A program made the position numbers and the translations under genes. This document shows, piece by piece, positions 1-5,643 of a stretch of 5,652 nucleotides of DNA. The notes below the pieces were generated by a model, which made no database searches, was not told the origin of the DNA, and saw only the letters and a program-made list of their open reading frames with translations. The stretch lies in contig CAINWC010000036.1 in assembly GCA_903854305.1 (NCBI GenBank), forward strand, positions 1 to 5,652. The letters run 5' to 3'. Within the stretch, counting starts at the first letter, position 1; the number at the start of each line of letters is the position of its first letter. Origin of the DNA: an uncultured Pseudomonadota bacterium (GTDB lineage Bacteria; Pseudomonadota; Gammaproteobacteria; Burkholderiales; Methylophilaceae).

Positions 1-1773
1 CAAGTATCTGCTATTGCTTTGATTATTTCATGGTTTGCCGCGGTGATATTTGTACCGTATTTGGGTTTTCATTTATTACCCAATTATGCGCAGGCACCGC
101 AACCCTCAAAATTGAAGATTTGGCTCAAAATGCGGCTTGGAATAAAAGACGCACTCAACTCAAATATCGTAGCACATAGCCATCATCACGATATTTATAA
201 CACCAAGTTCTACCAGATGTTTCGTGCCGTTGTCACAGCCTGTGTGCGTTATCGTAAAACGGTGATTTTTATTACACTAGCTTTATTTGCATTGGCTGTG
301 CTTGGCTTTGGTCAGGTGCAACAACAATTTTTCCCAGATTCAACGCGGCTTGAGTTGGTCGTTGATTTGCGTATGACAGAGGGCGCCTCATACGCGGCGA
401 CTGATGCGCAAGTGAAAAAACTGGAGCATTGGTTAAATGAATGGAATAAAAAATATCAACATGAACATAATTCGTATCAACCAAACGAGGGTATAGAAAA
501 CTTTGTGGCTTATATTGGCAATGGCGGCCCGCGTTTTTACTTGCCACTAGATATTCAAATGCCGCATCGTGGTTTTGGACAATTTGTGATTTTGAGTAAA
601 ACCCTAGCATCGCGTGAAGCCTTGCGTAAAGATTTACTCACGCTGTTTGAACATGACTTCCCTGCCCTACGTGGCTCAGTGCTGCGGCTGGAAAATGGAC
701 CGCCAGTTGGTTTCCCTGTGCAGTTCAGGGTGAATGGCACCAACCTTGCGCAAATACGTGATATTTCGCACCAAATAGCCGATATTATGCGCGCTAATCG
801 CAATCTGGTGAATGTGCAGCTCGGCTGGGAAGAGCCGAGCAAAGTTGTGCATGTGAACGTTGATCAGGCAAAGGCGCGCTTACTTGGCGTGAGTTCGGTA
901 GACATTGCCAATGTGCTCAATGGCGCAATGCAAGAGCTATACATTACAGAGTTTAGAGAAGGTAATGAACGTATAGATTTAGTCGTCCGGGGCTCAGAAT
1001 TGGAGCGCACTCGCTTATCGCGTTTGCCAGATTTGATGATTAACCTGCCAACGGGTACAGGCGTACCTTTGTCACAAATTGCGACGATTACTTCAGACTT
1101 TGAAGAAGGCGTGATATGGCGGCGCAATCGTGAACCATCTATTACCGTACGCGCCAATTTACAAGGCAATATGCAAGCGCCAGTAGTTTCACAACAAATT
1201 GAAGATCAATTAACGCAAATTAAAGCCAATTTGCCATTAGGCGTGAGTCTGGAAACAGGTGGTGCGGTTGAAGCTTCAGCCAAGGGCGCCACCTCTGTAG
1301 CCGCAGGCTTCCCGCTGTTCTTAATCGCGGTGCTGACCATATTGATGATTCAATTACAAAGTTTTTCGCGCGTATTTTTAGTGCTCTTAACCGCACCGTT
1401 AGGCTTAATTGGCGTCACCTTGTCATTATTGTTGTTCGATAAGCCCTTTGGATTTGTGGCGATGTTGGGCACGATTGCGCTTTCCGGCATGATTATGCGC
1501 AACTCGGTGATATTGGTAGATCAAATCGATCAGGATAAAGCGTCAGGGCTACCTGAATGGCAAGCGGTCATAGAATCAACGATTCGACGCTTCAGACCTA
1601 TTGTATTAACCGCTGCAGCAGCAATATTGGCCATGATACCGCTGACCAGAAGCGTGTTTTTTGGTCCGATGGCCGTGGCTATTATGGGTGGGTTGGCCGT
1701 GGCAACGTTACTGACAGTGCTGTTTTTACCGGCTTTATATGCGGCTTGGTTTAGGGTGAAAATACCTCAGTAA
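1..1773 (+). CDS. RND-family multidrug efflux permease, C-terminal 590 residues (5' partial)
   Basis: Inner-membrane proton-driven efflux permease of the AcrB/HAE1 type, working with a periplasmic adaptor and an outer-membrane channel. The frame is open from base 1, so the start lies upstream; at 590 residues this is a little over half of a usual protein of about 1,020-1,060. Counting codon 1 at base 1, I see the end of TM6 (about 1-28), a cytoplasmic loop, TM7 (86-103), the second periplasmic porter/docking region (about 105-430), and TM8-TM12 (435-454, 458-478, 484-507, 533-549, 557-581). Family motifs include QQQFFP after TM7, GPPVGFPVQ in the porter domain and RFRPIVLTA at TM11, whose Arg532 aligns with AcrB Arg971. 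The TM10 position of AcrB Lys940 is Arg500 (MRNSVILVD). The TM6-TM7 loop has a histidine patch, HSHHHD (59-64). The tolC-family gene downstream fits as its channel partner. Substrate cannot be told from sequence. Very sure of family; less sure of subfamily. Confidence 0.95.
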   Translation, partial: QVSAIALIISWFAAVIFVPYLGFHLLPNYAQAPQPSKLKIWLKMRLGIKDALNSNIVAHSHHHDIYNTKFYQMFRAVVTACVRYRKTVIFITLALFALAVLGFGQVQQQFFPDSTRLELVVDLRMTEGASYAATDAQVKKLEHWLNEWNKKYQHEHNSYQPNEGIENFVAYIGNGGPRFYLPLDIQMPHRGFGQFVILSKTLASREALRKDLLTLFEHDFPALRGSVLRLENGPPVGFPVQFRVNGTNLAQIRDISHQIADIMRANRNLVNVQLGWEEPSKVVHVNVDQAKARLLGVSSVDIANVLNGAMQELYITEFREGNERIDLVVRGSELERTRLSRLPDLMINLPTGTGVPLSQIATITSDFEEGVIWRRNREPSITVRANLQGNMQAPVVSQQIEDQLTQIKANLPLGVSLETGGAVEASAKGATSVAAGFPLFLIAVLTILMIQLQSFSRVFLVLLTAPLGLIGVTLSLLLFDKPFGFVAMLGTIALSGMIMRNSVILVDQIDQDKASGLPEWQAVIESTIRRFRPIVLTAAAAILAMIPLTRSVFFGPMAVAIMGGLAVATLLTVLFLPALYAAWFRVKIPQ

Positions 1774-1808
1774 CGTGTTCTAAACCTTAAAAGCTTGTTT
1801 AATGACAG

Positions 1809-1836
1809 CTTATAGAACAAGTGCATGCGCTATAAT
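1809..1836 (+). promoter_or_regulatory. Candidate sigma-70 promoter for the methyltransferase-tolC operon
   Basis: A perfect -10 hexamer TATAAT lies at 1831-1836, 27 bases before the ATG at 1864. The best -35 at a 16-base spacing is CTTATA (1809-1814), matching TTGACA at only three of six positions, so this would be a weak or activator-helped promoter. ATGACA at 1802-1807 is a better hexamer, but its 23-base spacing is too long. It sits in the only sizeable gap between the RND gene and the cluster, so the cluster may be transcribed both from here and by read-through. Predicted by eye only. Confidence 0.4.
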
Positions 1837-1849
1837 AATTAAAATTGAT

Positions 1850-1853
1850 AGGA
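1850..1853 (+). promoter_or_regulatory. Ribosome binding site AGGA for the methyltransferase
   Basis: AGGA lies 10 bases before the ATG at 1864, a slightly long but acceptable spacing. It supports 1864 as the start over the later in-frame ATGs at 1918 and 1966. An out-of-frame ATG at 1859 opens a two-codon reading frame (ATG CTA TGA) whose stop overlaps the real start; this is probably chance. Confidence 0.45.
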
Positions 1854-1863
1854 ATATAATGCT

Positions 1864-2592
1864 ATGACAAACACAGCACAAACCCAAGCTAACTTTTCAA
1901 ATGCAGCCAGATTCAACATGACTGGCGATGCGGCTGGATTTAATGCGCGCGAAGCTAGATTCAATATGATAGAACAGCAAATTCGCACATGGGAAGTACT
2001 AGACCCAGTGGTCCTTGAACTGTTTAACCAAGTGCCACGTGAGAATTTTGTTGCAGAATCACAACAAGGCTTGGCCTTTGCTGATGTTGAATTGCCGATT
2101 GGGTGCGGCCAAACCATGTTATCGCCCAAGATAGAAGGCCGCATATTGCAGGCACTGAGCGTGAAAAAAACTGACAAAGTATTGGTGGTGGGGACTGGTA
2201 GCGGCTATTTAACGGCGCTTTTAGCCACGTTAGCCAATCATGTGCATGCAGTAGAAATTCATCAAGAATTATCGGACCTTGCACAAACACGCTTACAAAA
2301 ACACAATATCGACAATGTGACCTTACACGTAGCAGATGCTGCTAACGGCTTTGCGGAAGCAGCACCATACGATGTGATTGTCTTTACCGGCTCTATGCCA
2401 TTACGCCCAACGACAGCAGAGAACATGCTGAATGTTGGAGGTCGCTTATTTGCTGTGATTGGCGAAATGCCGATTATGCAGGCCACGCTTACCCAGCGCG
2501 TCAGCGAAGATGCGTTTAGGCATGACGTACTTTTTGAAACTTGTTTGCCGCCGCTAGTGAATGCGCCGCAAGTGACGAAGTTTGAGTTTTAG
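1864..2592 (+). CDS. PCMT-family (protein-L-isoaspartate O-methyltransferase-like) methyltransferase, Pcm-like
   Basis: 242-residue SAM-dependent methyltransferase of the PCMT family, whose classic members repair isoaspartyl residues in damaged proteins. Visible motifs: an N-terminal helix RFNMIEQQIRTWEVLD (32-47), VPRENFV (57-63, compare VPREKFV in E. coli Pcm), ELPIGCGQT (76-84), SAM-binding motif I VVGTGSGY (108-115), the acidic end of strand 2 at Glu131, motif II YDVIVFTG (169-176) and the GGRLFAVIG strand (192-200). The canonical active-site segment is GQTISQP; here it is GQTMLSP (82-88), so the catalytic serine position is Leu86 with a serine one place later. I recall the same change in the tolC-adjacent betaproteobacterial paralogues, so isoaspartate repair is uncertain. 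The 30 residues ahead of the conserved core repeat ARFNM (15-19 and 31-35), so a later start is possible. There is no signal peptide, so it is cytoplasmic. It ends 13 bases before tolC. Confidence 0.85.
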   Translation: MTNTAQTQANFSNAARFNMTGDAAGFNAREARFNMIEQQIRTWEVLDPVVLELFNQVPRENFVAESQQGLAFADVELPIGCGQTMLSPKIEGRILQALSVKKTDKVLVVGTGSGYLTALLATLANHVHAVEIHQELSDLAQTRLQKHNIDNVTLHVADAANGFAEAAPYDVIVFTGSMPLRPTTAENMLNVGGRLFAVIGEMPIMQATLTQRVSEDAFRHDVLFETCLPPLVNAPQVTKFEF

Positions 2593-2605
2593 CACGCTTC
2601 ATCCT

Positions 2606-3991
2606 ATGTCCAAAAAACTGATTTTTACTGCTGTAGTTATCTTTTCCGCAGTGGTATTTGCGGTCGAAGGCTATGCCGCCGAAGCGCTGCCTATACAGGA
2701 CAAGCAGCAATCCCTGCTTGATACCTACCAGCAAGCATTGTCGCATGACTCCACGTTAGCATCGGCCCTAAGTGCCAACCAGTCGGCACAAGAGTTGATT
2801 GAACAAGGCAAAGCTTTGTATCGCCCAAGCGTAAACTTTAGTGCAGGTGTAAACGCCACACAGACCGATGTTCGATACCTAAACACCGGACCTACTCCCT
2901 TTGGTTTTTCCGGTAAGTCTAATTTTGAGGGCTACAACTACGGCATTAATGCGACACAGCCTATTTTTCGCAAGCAAAATTTAGTGCAAATGGATCAAGC
3001 TAAAACACAAGTAAGCCAAGCCGATAAACAATTAGCATTAAGCCAGCAACAGCTTATTGCGCGCACCACGCAAGCTTACTTTGACGTGCTACTAGCGCAG
3101 GATAAAATTGATTTAATTAATGCGCAAAAAACAGCAATTTTGACTCAGTTTGATCAAGCTAAAGCCAATTTTGATGTAGGCACGTCTACGATTACTGATG
3201 TAAATGAAGCGCAAGCACGGTATGACTTAATTGTTGCGCAAGAAATTGCCGCGATTAACGAATATCAAGTAGCCCGATATTCGATACAGGCAATAACAGG
3301 AGAGGTGCCAAAGAGTCTCGCCACTGTTAAAGCTGATATCAAAGCCCATAATTTAGAACAAAATATGGAGCAATGGTTAGAGGTGGCAGCGCAAAACAAT
3401 TTGAACATACAAATTCAGCAAGATACCGTTAAGTTCTCAGCGCAGGAAATTGATCGTGCCAAGGCAGGGCACTTGCCTACACTGGATGCCGTAGCAAGCT
3501 ATAACGACACATATTCAAACGGTAGCTCTTACGGGTTTGGCAGCGATCTTAAAAATGGCACAATAGGTTTGCAACTGCAGATTCCTTTGTATCAGGGTGG
3601 CGCAACGAGTTCACGGGTCAGGCAAGCTGTACTCAATCAACAAAAGGCACAAGATGATGTAGACATCGCGCGTCGCCAAACAGCGCTTGAAACGCAGCGC
3701 GCTTATTTGAATTTGAATACCAGTATCGCGCAGGTTAAGGCTTATGAGCAAGCCCTTGTTAGTAGCCAAAGCCAGCTAGATTCAACCAAATTAGGCTACG
3801 AAGTGGGTGTGCGTACCAGTGTTGATGTATTAAATGCGCAGCAGCAATTTTTTAGTGCCAAGCGAGATTTATTGCAATCACGATACAATTATCTAGTGAA
3901 TATCATTCGTTTGAAAGCCGCCTCTGGTGTGGTTGCAGAGGTGGATTTAGTCGACATTAATCAGCAACTGGTACTTAATTATGGCAATTAA
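2606..3991 (+). CDS. tolC: TolC-family outer-membrane efflux/type I secretion channel protein
   Basis: 461-residue outer-membrane channel subunit expected to form a trimeric beta-barrel plus periplasmic alpha-helical tunnel, the exit duct for RND pumps and type I secretion. I chose ATG 2606, not the upstream in-frame TTG at 2582, because it gives a clean signal peptide: MSKK, a hydrophobic stretch, then GYA-AEA with cleavage near residue 23-26. The mature part shows the two OEP repeats. Repeat 1 has LYRPSVNFSAG (about 71-81), INATQPIF (114-121) and FDVGTSTITDVNEAQARYD (189-207). Repeat 2 has GHLPTLDAVASYN (288-300), LQLQIPLYQGG (322-332) and YEVGVRTSVDVLNAQQQFF (398-416), then a helix ending LVNIIRLKAASG. 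Length matches the family (about 440-490). It sits 13 bases after the methyltransferase with no visible Shine-Dalgarno, suggesting translational coupling. The RND permease 0.8 kb upstream is its likely partner, though TolC usually serves several pumps. Confidence 0.93.
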   Translation: MSKKLIFTAVVIFSAVVFAVEGYAAEALPIQDKQQSLLDTYQQALSHDSTLASALSANQSAQELIEQGKALYRPSVNFSAGVNATQTDVRYLNTGPTPFGFSGKSNFEGYNYGINATQPIFRKQNLVQMDQAKTQVSQADKQLALSQQQLIARTTQAYFDVLLAQDKIDLINAQKTAILTQFDQAKANFDVGTSTITDVNEAQARYDLIVAQEIAAINEYQVARYSIQAITGEVPKSLATVKADIKAHNLEQNMEQWLEVAAQNNLNIQIQQDTVKFSAQEIDRAKAGHLPTLDAVASYNDTYSNGSSYGFGSDLKNGTIGLQLQIPLYQGGATSSRVRQAVLNQQKAQDDVDIARRQTALETQRAYLNLNTSIAQVKAYEQALVSSQSQLDSTKLGYEVGVRTSVDVLNAQQQFFSAKRDLLQSRYNYLVNIIRLKAASGVVAEVDLVDINQQLVLNYGN

Positions 3992-4535
3992 TCAAAAATC
4001 ATGCGCTGGTTTAAGCCAGCTCATTCTTATCGATATGCAAACGCGGCTGTTGACCGCCATGCAGCAAGATGGGATGCAAGCAGTGATTAGAAATTGTGGT
4101 GTTTTGGCGCAAGCTGCGGCAATGCTAGAGGTGCCCGTGATTGTGAGTGAGCAGTATCCTAAAGGTTTAGGCAATACAGTGCCTGAGATACTAGATTTTT
4201 TACCAAAGATTAAACCAGTCGAAAAACTCACTTTTTCATGTATGGCCGAGCCTAAGTTCAGCCGCCAGTTAACCCGTGATCATTCACAGATAATACTTGC
4301 CGGGATGGAAGCGCACATTTGCGTGTTGCAAACCGCTTTAGATTTGCAACCTAGCAAACAAGTGTTTGTGGCAGAAGATGCAATCATCTCGCGTAACCCT
4401 GCCAATAAAGCCAATGCACTGGCTAGAATGCGTGATGCAGGCTGTATCATCAGCAATACAGAGTCTATTGTGTTTGAGTGGCTTGGAAAAGCGGATGGTG
4501 ACGCGTTCAAGGCCATCAGCAAGCTCATTCGCTAA
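3981..4535 (+). CDS. Isochorismatase-family cysteine hydrolase, ISOC1/2 (YcaC-related) type
   Basis: 184-residue cytoplasmic alpha/beta hydrolase of the isochorismatase-like superfamily. The family triad is visible: Asp18 in LILIDMQ, Lys82 in VEKLTFSC and the nucleophile Cys114 in GMEAHICVLQTAL, preceded by the usual cis-peptide region. The loop SEQYPKGLGNTVPE (56-69) and the ending AISKLIR are typical of the ISOC1/ISOC2 branch rather than of true isochorismatases of siderophore synthesis or of nicotinamidases. The natural substrate of this branch is not established, so the reaction should be left as hydrolase, unspecified. The ATG lies inside the last codons of tolC, giving an 11-base overlap in a different frame, and no Shine-Dalgarno is visible, so translation probably depends on ribosomes finishing tolC. 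Full length with an intact active site. Confidence 0.9.
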   Translation: MAINQKSCAGLSQLILIDMQTRLLTAMQQDGMQAVIRNCGVLAQAAAMLEVPVIVSEQYPKGLGNTVPEILDFLPKIKPVEKLTFSCMAEPKFSRQLTRDHSQIILAGMEAHICVLQTALDLQPSKQVFVAEDAIISRNPANKANALARMRDAGCIISNTESIVFEWLGKADGDAFKAISKLIR

Positions 4536-4552
4536 CAAATGCCATCACGCGA

Positions 4553-5140
4553 ATGAACTGGAAGTCGTTATTAGTCGTAGGTTTGATTGGTTACGGCGCA
4601 TATCATCATTATCAAATTAGGCCTGTCATACACGGTGCTGGTGAAATTGCCCCTAATGAACCTATTCAAACTAGTACGAACGCCGCTGAAGTTCAGCTTA
4701 ATGGTTTTACGCTCGCACCACTCGCTGACTATTCAATCAAGGCTAGAGTACTTTCAAGAGAAGATTACTCTTTGGGCATTGAAGCTGAGTTATCACCAAC
4801 CGATTTGGCTGTTGGCTGGGGGCCGATGTCAGATGAAATCGTGCTGAATAAAATCGATATTTCGCAGGGTCATCGTTTCTTTTATTGGCATGTAGATGCA
4901 TTTCCAATTCCACAACATGAAATTGAAATTCACGCAGCCAATATGCATATCATTCCCGCCAACGATACTGTTAAGCGCCAGCTAAGTAAAGTAAGGACAG
5001 GCCAGCTTGTTAGTATTAAAGGTCAGCTCATTGAGGCGAAGCGAACAGATGGCTGGCACTGGAGAAGCTCACTCAGTCGCGAAGATACTGGTAATGGCGC
5101 TTGTGAGCTGATGTATGTGACAGAGCTTAGTGCGAACTAG
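4553..5140 (+). CDS. Conserved membrane-anchored protein of unknown function
   Basis: 195 residues. The N-terminus has a short hydrophobic stretch (about 5-19) after MNWK, which looks like an uncleaved signal anchor, placing the rest in the periplasm; no lipobox or clear cleavage site is seen. Three blocks look strongly conserved: ARVLSREDYSLGIEAELSPT (64-83) running into DLAVGWGPMSD, IHAANMHIIPA (126-136) and WHWRSSLSREDTGNGACEL (168-186). RTGQLVSIKGQLIEA (148-162) resembles one strand pair of an OB-like small barrel, but that is inference. I recognise the pattern from uncharacterised bacterial proteins and know of no assigned function. It follows the hydrolase by 17 bases, without a Shine-Dalgarno. 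A five-codon reading frame at 4539-4556 ends in a TGA that overlaps this ATG. It is the last gene of the cluster. Confidence 0.85.
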   Translation: MNWKSLLVVGLIGYGAYHHYQIRPVIHGAGEIAPNEPIQTSTNAAEVQLNGFTLAPLADYSIKARVLSREDYSLGIEAELSPTDLAVGWGPMSDEIVLNKIDISQGHRFFYWHVDAFPIPQHEIEIHAANMHIIPANDTVKRQLSKVRTGQLVSIKGQLIEAKRTDGWHWRSSLSREDTGNGACELMYVTELSAN

Positions 5141-5217
5141 TATTAAATGTAGGCTGCTTTAATCAAATTAACAATTGAGTATTTTATGATCGCATTGATC
5201 CGCAGTTTCTAGTTGAT

Positions 5218-5396
5218 GTTGGACTGTAGGGCAAGCATCCAAGCTGTTGGTTTTTTTACCGTTTAAAAATTCGGCTATATGCAATCTAAGGTTGGATGAG
5301 CCAATTTTTTATGTCCAAACTGTTTAACCAACAATCGTTGCCATGGTTGGAATCAGCCACTTGCAGCAACTGTATCTAAATACCAACTGGTTGGAT
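5218..5396. repeat. Cluster of GTTGG(A) motifs and their inverses
   Basis: GTTGGA occurs at 5218-5223, 5291-5296, 5346-5351 and 5390-5395, with a further GTTGG at 5246-5250. The inverse CCAAC occurs at 5328-5332 and 5383-5387. The last pair makes a near-perfect palindrome, CCAAC-TG-GTTGG (5383-5394), and 5328-5332 can pair with 5346-5350. The spacing is irregular (28, 45, 55 and 44 bases), so this is not a tandem or CRISPR array; it could be a multi-site operator or degenerate repeat remnants. Confidence 0.4.
5239..5257 (+). terminator. Weak candidate intrinsic terminator
   Basis: A four-base-pair stem CCAA-gctg-TTGG (5239-5250) is followed directly by seven T residues (5251-5257), about 100 bases after the last stop codon of the operon. 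The stem is short and only half G/C, well below a typical terminator, but it is the only stem followed by a T run in this intergenic region. Confidence 0.28.
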
Positions 5397-5407
5397 CTGA
5401 TCATCAT

Positions 5408-5446
5408 GCGTAAGCCAAATGGTGAGAGCCACACCTACGCTTGCGT
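5408..5446 (+). other. Imperfect stem-loop, possible RNA structure
   Basis: GCGTAAGC (5408-5415) can pair with GCTTGCGT (5439-5446) over eight base pairs, two of them G-U. Inside, after an asymmetric internal loop (5416-5420 and 5436-5438), GGTG (5421-5424) pairs with CACC (5432-5435) around a seven-base loop. The two-level shape is more than a bare inverted repeat. Covariation is unknown, and the same bases are open in a short reading frame. Confidence 0.3.
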
Positions 5447-5591
5447 TACTGAACGGCAGCTTTCTGGCAAGTAATTTTCAATCATGTATATCCGCAAACA
5501 ACCCAAAGCCGTCCTTCGCCAATTTATAGCAAACTACAGCTAAGTTTAAGGTTTGTCAGATGCCAGCCCTCAGTCGCAGAGCGTGCAAACG

Positions 5592-5633
5592 CCAGCAAGC
5601 CTTGTTGGGCAGGCGTATGACAAGCCGACAAGG
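5592..5633 (+). promoter_or_regulatory. Two mutually exclusive hairpins overlapping a Shine-Dalgarno
   Basis: TTGTTGG (5602-5608) can pair upstream with CCAGCAA (5592-5598; seven base pairs, one G-U, three-base loop). Alternatively, 5600-5608 pairs downstream with 5625-5633 (nine base pairs, one G-U, 16-base loop). The second hairpin takes in A5631-G5633, the first half of the AGGAGG at 5631-5636, so it would limit ribosome access to the GTG at 5644, while the first hairpin would leave the site free. This is the layout of a translational on/off switch, but no known riboswitch or leader-peptide signature was recognised. Confidence 0.35.
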
Positions 5634-5636
5634 AGG
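5631..5636 (+). promoter_or_regulatory. Consensus Shine-Dalgarno AGGAGG
   Basis: A perfect AGGAGG stands seven bases before GTG 5644, ideal spacing. It is far stronger than anything ahead of the four complete genes in this window, and it decides the start chosen for the gene that runs off the right edge. Confidence 0.5.
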
Positions 5637-5643
5637 AAACCGC

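Larger units (their letters stand above)
5141..5643 (+). other. 503-bp region without a recognisable complete gene
   Basis: No long open frame exists on either strand. The left part is AT-rich (24 of 80 bases G/C at 5141-5220) and the right end GC-rich (48 of 80 at 5561-5640), which suggests two origins or a structured leader. Contents from left: a T7 tract at 5251-5257, repeated GTTGGA/CCAAC motifs (5218-5396), short open frames at 5296-5379 (27 codons), 5343-5474 (43 codons) and 5484-5543 (19 codons), an imperfect stem-loop at 5408-5446, a GCGT-gcaa-ACGC hairpin at 5581-5592 and alternative hairpins at 5592-5633. None of the short translations is a family I know. I found no tRNA, rRNA or CRISPR pattern. 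Confidence 0.6.

Noticed and set aside
272..1169. Three open frames on the - strand inside the RND gene (272-610, 555-842, 864-1169).
   Set aside because: They are shadows of a strongly coding + frame, with no recognisable domains.
1791..1821. Inverted repeats AAGCT/AGCTT and CTTGTT/AACAAG just after the RND gene.
   Set aside because: The two stems overlap, have large loops and are not followed by a T run, so they do not make a convincing terminator.
2582..2605. Alternative TTG start for the TolC protein, overlapping the methyltransferase.
   Set aside because: It would add eight residues ahead of MSKK and spoil an otherwise textbook signal peptide; ATG 2606 is preferred.
1839..2746. Several - strand open frames across the methyltransferase gene.
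   Set aside because: Antisense shadows with low-complexity, Ser/Cys-rich translations and no family resemblance.
4366..4847. Overlapping + strand frames at 4366-4620 and 4587-4847.
   Set aside because: They overlap well-supported genes in another frame and have no recognisable content.
5175..5190. TTGAGT (5175-5180) and TATGAT (5185-5190) as a promoter.
   Set aside because: The hexamers are only four bases apart, and no acceptable -35 lies at 16-18 bases from TATGAT.
5322..5396. Possible integron attC site: GTTTAAC (5322-5328) as R'' and GTTGGAT (5390-5396) as R', 75 bases apart.
   Set aside because: The ends fit RYYYAAC and GTTRRRY and can pair with wobbles, but the sequence between them does not form the extended imperfect palindrome with L boxes that defines attC, and no cassette gene is seen.
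5530..5643. Arginine-rich extension upstream of GTG 5644, with ATGs at 5560 and 5617.
   Set aside because: Neither ATG has as good a ribosome site as GTG 5644, and the bases are better explained by RNA pairing; kept only as an alternative start.
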